Both the position numbers and the translations under genes were made by a program. Source: an uncultured Oscillibacter sp. (GTDB taxonomy: Bacteria; Bacillota; Clostridia; Oscillospirales; Oscillospiraceae). From it: a DNA stretch of 21,280 nucleotides. The stretch covers positions 1 to 21,280 of the forward strand of contig URTS01000013.1 in assembly GCA_900550685.1 (NCBI GenBank), in the 5' to 3' direction. Of this stretch, positions 13,804 through 20,447 are shown one piece after another (the first letter of the stretch is position 1; each line of letters begins with the position of its first letter). Below the pieces are notes generated by a model. It did no database searches. It was not told the DNA's origin and was given only the letters and a program-made list of their open reading frames with translations.

Positions 13804-15186
13804 ATGGATATCATCGCCGCCATTGCCACCGGCAGTGCCGCCACCGCCATCGGCATCGTCCGATTGTCCGGCGACGGCTGCTTCGCCCTCTGCGACCGGG
13901 TGTTCCGCCCCCGGAACGGCAAACCCTTTGCCAGCCAGCCCTCCCACAAGATGGTGTTCGGTGAGATGCTGGACGAGACGGGGGCCGTCATCGACCAGGG
14001 GCTGGCCGTCCGCTTCGGCGGCGGCCACAGCTACACCGGGGAGGACGCCGCCGAGTTCCACTGCCACGGCTCCCCGGTGGTGCTCCACGCCCTGCTCTCC
14101 GCCCTGTTCGCCGCCGGAGCCCGGCAGGCCCTGGCGGGGGAATTCACCAAGCGGGCCTTCCTCAACGGAAGGATGGACCTGACGGAGGCGGAGGCCGTCA
14201 TCGACCTCATTGATGCCCAGTCCGCCGCCGCCGCGAAAAACGCCGCCGCCCAGCTGGACGGCGGGCTCCGCCGCCGCCTGGAACCGGTGCAGGAGGCTCT
14301 TATCGACATCACCAGCCGGTTTTACGCGGTGGTGGACTACCCCGACGAGGACATTGAGGACATCCAACCCCAGCAGATCCGTGATGCCCTGGAAACCGCG
14401 GAAACCGCCCTGGCCCACCTGCTGGGCACCGCCCGGCGGGGCCGGGTGCTGAAGGAGGGCGTCCGCACCGCCATCGTGGGCCTGCCCAACGCTGGCAAGT
14501 CCTCCCTGCTCAACGCCCTGGCGGGCTATGACCGGGCCATCGTCACCGACATTCCCGGCACCACCCGGGACACGGTGGAGGAGACCGTCACCTGCGGCGG
14601 CCTGCTGCTGCGGCTCATTGACACCGCCGGTATCCGCGACACCGCCGACGCCGTGGAGCAGCTGGGCGTGGAGCGCAGCCGCAAAGCGGCAGAGACTGCC
14701 GATCTGGTGATCGCCGTGGTGGATGGCAGCCAGACACCGATGACTGTGGACGAGGACATTCTCGCCCTGGCCGCGAAGGCCCCCCACTGGATCTTAGCCG
14801 TCAGCAAGGATGATCTGAACCCCGCCGTGAAAACCGCCGTCTGGCAGCTCCCCAAGGGCCTGCGGGAGCCGGACGCTCTGGTTTCGTTCAACTCCGTGGC
14901 CCCCGGCGGCCTGGACGCCCTGGTGGATGCCATTCAGGACTGCTTCCCCGCCGGTGCGCCTGCCGAAGCCGGTTCCCTGCTGACCAACGCCCGGCAGGAG
15001 TCCGCCGTCCGCCGGAGCCTGGAGGCCGTCCGGCGGGCATTGTCCGCCCTGGACGGCGGCCTGACCCCCGACGCGGTCCTCACCGACGCGGAGGAGGCCC
15101 TGGAAGCCGTGGGGGAACTGACGGGCCGCACCGCCAAGGAGGAGATCGTGGGGGCGGTGTTCAGCCGGTTCTGCGTGGGCAAATGA
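13804..15186 (+). CDS. mnmE: tRNA uridine-5-carboxymethylaminomethyl(34) synthesis GTPase MnmE
   Basis: A 460-aa protein which, with MnmG, modifies the wobble uridine of certain tRNAs. The N-terminal tetrahydrofolate-binding domain starts MDIIAAIATGSAATAIGIVR. The helical domain holds the GTPase: G1 GLPNAGKSS (226-234), G2 TTRDT (253-257), G3 DTAG (273-276). The G4 position reads SKDD (334-337) instead of NKxD. The C-terminus ends FCVGK with the conserved Cys457. AGGAG lies 8 bases before the ATG at 13804, and residue MDIIAAIAT matches the family start; a frame open further upstream overlaps the CrtO-like gene and is not used. MnmG, often adjacent, is not in this window. Confidence 0.98.
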   Translation: MDIIAAIATGSAATAIGIVRLSGDGCFALCDRVFRPRNGKPFASQPSHKMVFGEMLDETGAVIDQGLAVRFGGGHSYTGEDAAEFHCHGSPVVLHALLSALFAAGARQALAGEFTKRAFLNGRMDLTEAEAVIDLIDAQSAAAAKNAAAQLDGGLRRRLEPVQEALIDITSRFYAVVDYPDEDIEDIQPQQIRDALETAETALAHLLGTARRGRVLKEGVRTAIVGLPNAGKSSLLNALAGYDRAIVTDIPGTTRDTVEETVTCGGLLLRLIDTAGIRDTADAVEQLGVERSRKAAETADLVIAVVDGSQTPMTVDEDILALAAKAPHWILAVSKDDLNPAVKTAVWQLPKGLREPDALVSFNSVAPGGLDALVDAIQDCFPAGAPAEAGSLLTNARQESAVRRSLEAVRRALSALDGGLTPDAVLTDAEEALEAVGELTGRTAKEEIVGAVFSRFCVGK

Positions 15187-15217
15187 CCGTTTCCGTTTCG
15201 CTTATCGCATAATCCGG

Positions 15218-15246
15218 TTTACAAAACCACAAAACTGTGCTATACT
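15218..15246 (+). promoter_or_regulatory. Sigma-A promoter of the DUF1836-DegV operon
   Basis: TTTACA (15218-15223), a 17-base spacer and TATACT (15241-15246) lie between the mnmE stop and the next ATG at 15279. Both boxes match five of six consensus positions. Confidence 0.75.
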
Positions 15247-15278
15247 GACTTTGATTCTAGAGCAAAGGAGCACCCAAC

Positions 15279-15848
15279 ATGGAAGAAATCTCTGCTTTCC
15301 GCCGGCAGCTGGAATCTCTCCGTCCCGCAGACTGGGACACTCTGCCGGATTTCCCCCTTTATATGGATCAGGTCCTCTCTTACATGGAGCGGCAGACCAT
15401 CCGTCTGGACGAAAGCGACGCCCTGACCGCTTCCATGGTAAATAACTACACGAAAAACGGCCTGGTCCCCCGGGCCGAGGGCAAGAAATACAACCGGGAG
15501 CATCTGGCCTATCTCACCTTTATCTGCATTCTCAAGCAGGTGATGTCCTCCCGGGACATGGACCTGCTGATCCGCACGGAGCTGGCTGGCGATCGCCCTG
15601 TGGAGGACGGCTACGGAGCTTTTCTCCACAGTCTGGACGGCGCCCTGACTGCCACCGCCGGTGAGATGGAGCGTTACGAGGACACCGACAGCCTGGCGGA
15701 CGCCGCCGTTCATTTCGGCCTGCTCAGCTATGCCGCGGGCCTGGTGAGCCGCCAATATGTAGCCCAGCTTCGCGCCCAGACTCCGGACGCGGACAAAAAA
15801 GCCGAAACCAAGAAGGCCGCCAAGGCCAGAAAGGAGCACAAGGACTGA
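15279..15848 (+). CDS. DUF1836 domain protein
   Basis: A 189-aa soluble protein. The central part (about 30-130) resembles DUF1836 (PF08876): a MERQTIRLDESDALTASMVN segment, then NNYTKNGLVPRAEGKKYNRE and HLAYLTFICILKQVMSSRDM. That layout resembles a MerR-like winged helix, in which a target-recognition helix precedes a YxxxGLxPxxxxxxY motif, so DNA binding is plausible but unproven. The C-terminus is a Lys/Ala/Glu-rich tail. AAAGGAG lies about 10 bases before the ATG. It has its own promoter and overlaps the DegV gene by one base (TGATG), so the two form a coupled pair. Confidence 0.85.
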   Translation: MEEISAFRRQLESLRPADWDTLPDFPLYMDQVLSYMERQTIRLDESDALTASMVNNYTKNGLVPRAEGKKYNREHLAYLTFICILKQVMSSRDMDLLIRTELAGDRPVEDGYGAFLHSLDGALTATAGEMERYEDTDSLADAAVHFGLLSYAAGLVSRQYVAQLRAQTPDADKKAETKKAAKARKEHKD

Positions 15849-16720
15849 TGCGCGATTATGTGATCCTCACAGACAGCTGCTGCGACCTCACTGCCGAAAT
15901 GGCGGAGGAGCTGGGCATTGTGGTCCTGCCCCTGAGTCTGCAGATGGGCGGAAAAACCTACCATAACTACCTGGACGGCCGGGAGATCGGCTTCCAGGAC
16001 TTCTACAGCCGCATCCGGGCCGGAGAATTGGCCACCACCTCCGCCGTGAACGTGGGCGAGATGGAGGAGAAAATGCGGGAGATCCTGAAAAGCGGAAAGG
16101 ACATCCTCAGCATCAGCTTTTCCTCCGCCCTCTCCACCACCTACCAGTCCTCCGTCATTGCGGCGGAGGACCTGAAAGGCGAGTTCCCGGAGGCGAAGAT
16201 CCTGACGGTGGACTCCCTGTGCGCCTCTCTGGGCCAGGGCCTGTTTGTATACCTCTGCGCCCAGGAGCAGAAAAGGGGAAAGAGCATCGACGAAGTAAAA
16301 GCCTTTGCCGAGGAGACGAAGCTCCGTGTCTGCCACTGGTTCACGGTGGATGACCTGAACCACCTGAAGCGGGGCGGCCGCATCAGCGCCGCCACGGCCC
16401 TGTTCGGCACCATGCTGGCCATCAAGCCGGTGATGCACGTGGATAACGAGGGCCGCCTGATCCCCGTCAGCAAGGCCCGGGGCCGGAAGGCATCCCTGAC
16501 GGCCCTGGTGGACCGGATGGCGGCCACCGCCATCGACCCGGAAAACCAGACCGTGTTCATCAGTCACGGCGACTGTCTGACGGATGCCGAATTCGTGGCG
16601 GAGGAGGTCCGCCGCCGGCTGGGGGTCAAGACCGTCTGCATCAACTACGTGGGCCCGGTCATCGGAAATCACTCCGGTCCCGGCACCATGGCGCTGTTTT
16701 TCCTTGGCAAAGAACGATAA
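15848..16720 (+). CDS. DegV family protein (FakB-like fatty acid-binding protein)
   Basis: A 290-aa protein with the DegV fold. The start VILTDSCCDLTAEMAEELGI, ATTSAVN (62-68) with the Thr-Ser that holds a fatty acid carboxylate, SSALSTTYQ (92-100), LKRGGRIS and the C-terminal GPVIGNHSGPGT are family signatures. DegV/FakB proteins bind a fatty acid and present it to the kinase FakA, feeding exogenous fatty acids into phospholipids. No FakA gene is in the window. Its ATG shares a base with the DUF1836 stop, and AAGGA lies just upstream. It is followed by an intrinsic terminator. The fatty acid specificity is unknown. Confidence 0.94.
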   Translation: MRDYVILTDSCCDLTAEMAEELGIVVLPLSLQMGGKTYHNYLDGREIGFQDFYSRIRAGELATTSAVNVGEMEEKMREILKSGKDILSISFSSALSTTYQSSVIAAEDLKGEFPEAKILTVDSLCASLGQGLFVYLCAQEQKRGKSIDEVKAFAEETKLRVCHWFTVDDLNHLKRGGRISAATALFGTMLAIKPVMHVDNEGRLIPVSKARGRKASLTALVDRMAATAIDPENQTVFISHGDCLTDAEFVAEEVRRRLGVKTVCINYVGPVIGNHSGPGTMALFFLGKER

Positions 16721-16732
16721 GTATGCTAAAAT

Positions 16733-16760
16733 AGTCCGGGATTTTTTCCCGGGCTGTTTT
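16733..16760 (+). terminator. Intrinsic terminator after the DegV gene
   Basis: AGTCCGGGA (16733-16741) pairs with TCCCGGGCT (16747-16755), one pair being G-U, and is followed by GTTTT. It lies 12 bases past the stop codon. Confidence 0.8.
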
Positions 16761-16778
16761 GCTGTGCAAAAGCATAGC

Positions 16779-16918
16779 AAAATTGGAAATGTGCCATTCC
16801 CTCGCCCCTGCGGGGCAGCCGGAAATGATGCACAAGAACTTCATGCGCCGATACTTTGTGCCTTTTCGTGATGCGGTGCCAGCGCATGAAGTTTCCTACC
16901 CATTTTGATTTCAATTTT
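16779..16918 (+). repeat. 140-bp intergenic element with nested inverted repeats
   Basis: The ends AAAATTGGAAAT (16779-16790) and ATTTCAATTTT (16908-16918) are inverted copies, differing by one G. Inside, AACTTCATGCGC (16837-16848) and GCGCATGAAGTT (16882-16893) form a perfect 12-bp inverted repeat around 33 bases. Smaller stems (GCCCC/GGGGC near 16805) are also present. Alternative pairings exist, such as GCACAAG with CTTTGTGC and ATGCG with CGCAT inside the loop. I see no coding frame. It could be a MITE-like or repeat-derived element, or a leader RNA of prmA. Confidence 0.5.
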
Positions 16919-16932
16919 CCGCTTCGGCGGAA
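16917..16932 (+). other. UUCG-tetraloop hairpin before prmA
   Basis: TTCCGC and GCGGAA enclose the stable TTCG loop, ending 18 bases before the prmA ATG. It abuts the 140-bp inverted-repeat element and sits just upstream of the GAGG ribosome binding site, so it could insulate or shape translation initiation. Confidence 0.45.
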
Positions 16933-16950
16933 GGACTTGTGAGGATATTT

Positions 16951-17925
16951 ATGGAATGGCTGGAGCTGCATATTGACACAAACCACGCAGGGCTGGAACC
17001 CCTGGAGATCTTTCTCTCCGCCAACGGCGTGGACGGCGTAGTCATTGACGACGAACAGGATTTCCAGAGCTTTCTGGAAAACAATCACCAGTACTGGGAC
17101 TATGTGGACGAGGATCTGGAAGCGTCCATGAAGGGCAAATCCCGGATCACCTTCTATTTGCAGGCGGACGACGAGGGCTTTGCTAAGCTGGGCCAGCTCC
17201 GCACCGCCCTGCAGGGCTTCAAGGAGGCCCACGCCGGAAAATACGGCACGCTGCTGATGACCATGGAGAATCTGCAGGACGCGGACTGGGAAAACAACTG
17301 GAAGCAGTACTACAAGCCCATGGAGATCGGTGAGCGGCTGCTGGTGATCCCGGAATGGGAACAGGAAAACGTGAAGGGCCAGGCCAAATACGCCGGTAAG
17401 GTCCCCCTGATCCTGGAACCAGGCCTCACCTTCGGCACCGGCAGCCACGCCACCACCCGCCTGTGCCTGACGGCCCTGGAAGAGGCCGTTCACGGCGGGG
17501 AGACGGTGCTGGACCTGGGCTGCGGCAGCGGCATCCTCTCCATCGCTGCCCTGCGGCTGGGGGCCGCCTCCGCCAAGGCCGTGGATATTGATGAAAAGTG
17601 CCTGACGGTGGCCTACGAAAACGCCGCCCTCAACGGCATCGGCAAGGACCGCTACACCGTGCTGGTGGGGAACGTCCTCTCCGACGGCGCCCTCCGGGCA
17701 CAGCTGGGCGGCGGGTATGATGTGGTGGTCGCCAACATCGTGGCGGACGTCATCATCGGCCTGGCTCCTATGGTGCGTCAGTTTTTGAAGCCCGGCGGCC
17801 TGTTCCTCTGTTCCGGCATCATCGACACCCGGGCGGATGAGGTGGCGGAGGCTCTCCGCCAGAATGGCTGGACCATTGAGGCCACGCGCTCCGGCGAGGG
17901 CTGGTTCTCCTACGCCTGCCGCTGA
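16951..17925 (+). CDS. prmA: Ribosomal protein L11 methyltransferase
   Basis: A 324-aa class I SAM-dependent methyltransferase that trimethylates ribosomal protein L11. The N-terminal substrate-recognition part starts MEWLELHIDTNHAGLEPLEI. WENNWKQYYKP (113-123), PGLTFGTGSHATT (157-169) and the SAM loop DLGCGSG (188-194) are hallmark motifs, followed by an NIVADVI segment. The ATG at 16951 is chosen because GAGG lies 6 bases upstream and the protein then begins like other PrmA proteins; a GTG four codons earlier is less well placed. The usual partner rsmE does not follow; a transporter gene follows 24 bases later instead. Confidence 0.97.
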   Translation: MEWLELHIDTNHAGLEPLEIFLSANGVDGVVIDDEQDFQSFLENNHQYWDYVDEDLEASMKGKSRITFYLQADDEGFAKLGQLRTALQGFKEAHAGKYGTLLMTMENLQDADWENNWKQYYKPMEIGERLLVIPEWEQENVKGQAKYAGKVPLILEPGLTFGTGSHATTRLCLTALEEAVHGGETVLDLGCGSGILSIAALRLGAASAKAVDIDEKCLTVAYENAALNGIGKDRYTVLVGNVLSDGALRAQLGGGYDVVVANIVADVIIGLAPMVRQFLKPGGLFLCSGIIDTRADEVAEALRQNGWTIEATRSGEGWFSYACR

Positions 17926-17949
17926 TTTTGGGAAAGGACACTGATACCT

Positions 17950-18909
17950 ATGAACAAACTGCAAAAGCTCAATACCTGGATGACCCCGAAAATGCCCCTG
18001 CTGATCCTCTGCGCCCTGGTGCTGGGACTGCTCTTTCCCAACCAGATTGGCGTGCTGTGCCCCGCCGTGTCCGCCCTGATGATGTTCCAGACCTTTGCCA
18101 ACAGCCTGGGCAGCAGCGTGCAGGACCTGGGCCGGGTCCTCTCCCACCCCAAGCCGGTGCTCATCACCCTGTTCTCACTCCACATCCTCATGCCCCTGGT
18201 GGCTCTGGGTGTGGGCAGCGTGTGCTTCCCCGACCAGCCCCTCTACACCCTGAGCCTGGTGCTGATGGAGGGCTCCCCCGCCGCCGTCTCCTCCCTGATG
18301 TGGATTGTCATCGGCGGCGGCAGCGTGGAACTGTGCCTGTCCATCATCCTGCTGGACACCATGCTCTCCCCGGCGGTCCTGCCCCTGACCCTGCGGCTGC
18401 TGTGCGGCTCCGTGGTGGAACTGGACACCCTGGGCATGATCCGGGATCTCTTCGTGATGATCGTGGTGCCCGCGGCCCTGGCCATGGTACTTTGCCGCCT
18501 GCTGGGCAAGGAAACGTGCACCAAGGCCAAGCAGCAGCTGAGCCCCTTCTCCAAGCTGGCCCTGCTGACCATCATCTGCGCCAACGTCACCCGCTGCGCC
18601 CCCTTCCTCCACGATCTGAACGGGCAGCTGGTGCTGCTGATCTTCATTACCCTGGCCATGCGGCTCATCAGCTTGGGCGTCGGCTTCCTCCTCTCCAACC
18701 TCCTCCGCTTCCCCTATCCGGTGGAGTTGACGGTGACCATCAATTCCAGCATGCGGAACAACGCAGCCGCCGCCACCCTGGCCGCCCAGTATTTCCCCTC
18801 GGAGGTGGTGTTCTCCCCCTCTGTCTCTCCCCTGTTCTCCCAATTCACCAGCTCTCTGGCGGTGCAGTTTCTGCAAAAGCGGCAGAAGAAGGCGGACGCA
18901 GCCCAATAA
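17950..18909 (+). CDS. Bile acid:sodium symporter (BASS) superfamily transporter
   Basis: A 319-aa inner-membrane protein with about nine to ten hydrophobic segments. The segment LMMFQTFANSLGSSVQDLGR near the second helix and SSMRNNAAAATLAAQYFP near the end resemble the conserved regions of the BASS/SBF family (PF01758 and related), where the polar MRN region helps bind Na+ and substrate. Members carry bile acids, pantothenate, pyruvate or other organic anions; the substrate here cannot be read. AAAGGA lies 11 bases before the ATG, a rather long spacing. It starts 24 bases after prmA and is likely in the same transcript. A strong terminator follows. Confidence 0.75.
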   Translation: MNKLQKLNTWMTPKMPLLILCALVLGLLFPNQIGVLCPAVSALMMFQTFANSLGSSVQDLGRVLSHPKPVLITLFSLHILMPLVALGVGSVCFPDQPLYTLSLVLMEGSPAAVSSLMWIVIGGGSVELCLSIILLDTMLSPAVLPLTLRLLCGSVVELDTLGMIRDLFVMIVVPAALAMVLCRLLGKETCTKAKQQLSPFSKLALLTIICANVTRCAPFLHDLNGQLVLLIFITLAMRLISLGVGFLLSNLLRFPYPVELTVTINSSMRNNAAAATLAAQYFPSEVVFSPSVSPLFSQFTSSLAVQFLQKRQKKADAAQ

Positions 18910-18923
18910 GGCCGATATCTATG

Positions 18924-18953
18924 AAAAAAGCACGGGGTTTTCCGTGCTTTTTT
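18924..18953 (+). terminator. Intrinsic terminator after the BASS gene
   Basis: A perfect 12-bp stem AAAAAAGCACGG/CCGTGCTTTTTT (18924-18935 with 18942-18953). The A- and T-runs at the base make it work in either direction. Confidence 0.9.
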
Positions 18954-19050
18954 AATTTCCCGACGGTTTTCCCGCGTTTCTTCCCACCGATCCGCGCTAA
19001 AATGGTCCCAAAAGGGGCAGGATCGCCCAATCATCAGGAGGTGCGCGGAT

Positions 19051-19839
19051 ATGTTGGACACGCAGGTGCTTTTCCTTCCCGTAGAGGGCATCGCCCCCAA
19101 CCCCTGCCAGCCCCGGCGGGCCTTTGACCCCCAGCCCCTGGCAGAACTGGCGGACTCCATCCGCCGCCACGGCATCCTCCAGCCCCTGACGGTCCGCCAG
19201 ACTGCGGAGGGCTGGGAACTGGTGGCGGGCGAGCGCCGCCTTCGTGCGGCCAAGCTGGCGGGGCTGGAAACCGTTCCCTGCATCCGCATCCAGGCGGAGG
19301 AGCAGGAATCCGCCCTCCTGGCCCTCATCGAAAACATCCAGCGGAAGGACCTCCACTATTTTGAGGAGGCCGCCGCCATCGCCGCCTATCTCCGGCAGTC
19401 CGGCGCCACCCAGGAGGAGGCCGCCGCCCTGCTGGGCCGTTCCCCCTCCGCCCTGGCCAATAAGCTGCGGCTGCTGCGGCTAGGGCCGGACTGCCGCCGC
19501 CTGCTGGTGGAAAACGGCCTCACCGAGCGCCACGCCCGGGCCCTGCTGCGGCTGGAGGACCCGGAGGAGCAGCTCCGGGCCCTGGGGCACATCATCAAGG
19601 CCCATCTCAGCGTGGCCCAGACGGATCAGTACATCGACAAGCGTCTGGCGGAGCTGCAAACCACGCCCCCCTCCGGCCGCCGCACCTTTATTCTCAAGGA
19701 CGTGCGGCTGTTTCTCAACAGCCTGGACCGGGGATTGCGCCTGGTCCGGGAGGCCGGCATCGGCGCCGAGTCCCACCGGGAGGATACGGAGGACGCCATC
19801 CTGCTCACCATCCGTATCCCCAAGGCCCGCCGGGTATGA
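19051..19839 (+). CDS. ParB/Spo0J/Noc-family DNA-binding CTPase
   Basis: A 262-aa protein with the ParB N-terminal CTPase domain: NPCQPRRAFD (17-26), GILQPLTVR (41-49), GERRLRAAK (60-68) and ENIQRKDLHYFEEA (94-107). A central helix-turn-helix (about 118-142, TQEEAAALLGRSPSALANKL) should read a parS or Noc site. The C-terminal part ends in a dimerisation-like region. GGAGGTG lies about 8 bases before the ATG. There is no parA/soj beside it; transporter and sigma-factor genes flank it. In Firmicutes the mnmE-mnmG-rsmG-noc-soj-spo0J block is common near oriC, and mnmE is about 4 kb away here, so it may be a displaced noc. Whether it is a segregation ParB, Noc or another regulator is undecided. 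Confidence 0.93.
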   Translation: MLDTQVLFLPVEGIAPNPCQPRRAFDPQPLAELADSIRRHGILQPLTVRQTAEGWELVAGERRLRAAKLAGLETVPCIRIQAEEQESALLALIENIQRKDLHYFEEAAAIAAYLRQSGATQEEAAALLGRSPSALANKLRLLRLGPDCRRLLVENGLTERHARALLRLEDPEEQLRALGHIIKAHLSVAQTDQYIDKRLAELQTTPPSGRRTFILKDVRLFLNSLDRGLRLVREAGIGAESHREDTEDAILLTIRIPKARRV

Positions 19840-19842
19840 ATG

Positions 19843-19880
19843 AACAGAAAATGCCGCGCTTCTGCGCGGCATTTTCTGTT
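19843..19880 (+). terminator. Long perfect terminator after the ParB-family gene
   Basis: A perfect 17-bp stem (19843-19859 with 19864-19880) with loop TTCT and a GCGCGGC core begins 3 bases past the stop codon. The AACAGAAAAT/ATTTTCTGTT ends make it nearly symmetric, so it can act in both directions. Confidence 0.9.
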
Positions 19881-19910
19881 GCCTTTCTATGGAATTTTTT
19901 TTAGAATAGC

Positions 19911-19935
19911 TGTAACGAATGGGCCTGTTTTCATC
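19911..19935 (+). promoter_or_regulatory. Candidate ECF-sigma-type promoter before the sigma gene
   Basis: TGTAAC (19911-19916) followed after 15 bases by CATC (19932-19935) resembles ECF promoters of Firmicutes (AAC-containing -35 and CGTC-like -10), although the spacer is a base or so short and the -10 box is imperfect. It lies directly upstream of the ECF sigma gene, as an autoregulated promoter would. Confidence 0.5.
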
Positions 19936-19961
19936 ACAAACAGACAGAAAGGGGGGAGAAC

Positions 19962-20447
19962 ATGACGGATTTTGACCGGGCCTACCGGGAGAACGCGGAG
20001 ATCGTGTACCGCTACGTGTTCTCCCTCACCCGGAACGCGGACCTGGCGGAGGAGGTGACCCAGCAGACCTTTTACGAGGCCCTGCGGCATCCGGGGAACT
20101 ACCGGGGGGACGCGGCCCTGTCCACCTACCTCTGCGGCATCGCCGGAAACCTGATGAAAAAGGAGCTTGCCCGCCGGGCTAAGGAGAACCACGTCCCCAT
20201 AGAGGACATGGTGGACCTGCCGGGGGACGGCAGCGCCGAGGACGCGGCCATGGGCAACCTGAACCGGCAGGACCTGTTCCGCCGCATCCACGCCCTGCCC
20301 GAACGGACCCGGGAGGTGGTGTACCTCCGGCTCTCCGGCGAGCTGCCCTTTTCGGAGATCGGGGCCATTTTAGGAGAAAGCGAGACCTGGGCCCGGGTGA
20401 CCTTTTACCGGGCCAAGCAGAAATTGATGGAAGGAGGCGGTTTGTAA
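19962..20447 (+). CDS. ECF (sigma-70 family) RNA polymerase sigma factor
   Basis: A 161-aa sigma factor with region 2 (about 8-70: AEIVYRYVFSLTRNADLAEE, VTQQTFYEAL) and region 4 (about 108-155: LPERTREVVYLRLSGELPFS, then EIGAILGESETWARVTFYRA). There is no region 1 or 3, as expected for the ECF group. The ATG at 19962 follows AGGGGGGAG by about 5 bases. Its stop overlaps the anti-sigma start by one base (TAATG). It probably directs a small stress or envelope regulon and its own transcription from the TGTAAC-type site at 19911. The ECF subgroup and inducing signal are not readable. Confidence 0.95.
   Translation: MTDFDRAYRENAEIVYRYVFSLTRNADLAEEVTQQTFYEALRHPGNYRGDAALSTYLCGIAGNLMKKELARRAKENHVPIEDMVDLPGDGSAEDAAMGNLNRQDLFRRIHALPERTREVVYLRLSGELPFSEIGAILGESETWARVTFYRAKQKLMEGGGL

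Noticed and set aside
16745..16755. TTTCCCGGGCT as a Noc half-site
   Set aside because: It is the 3' arm of the DegV terminator, and the second half of the Noc box is missing.
16939..16950. GTG at 16939 as the prmA start
   Set aside because: The ATG at 16951 has GAGG at proper spacing and gives the family-typical N-terminus.
17928..19127. 399-codon plus-strand frame overlapping the BASS transporter and the ParB-family start
   Set aside because: Pro/Gly/Arg-rich translation without family signal, running through the terminator at 18924-18953; a frame-shifted shadow of the transporter gene.
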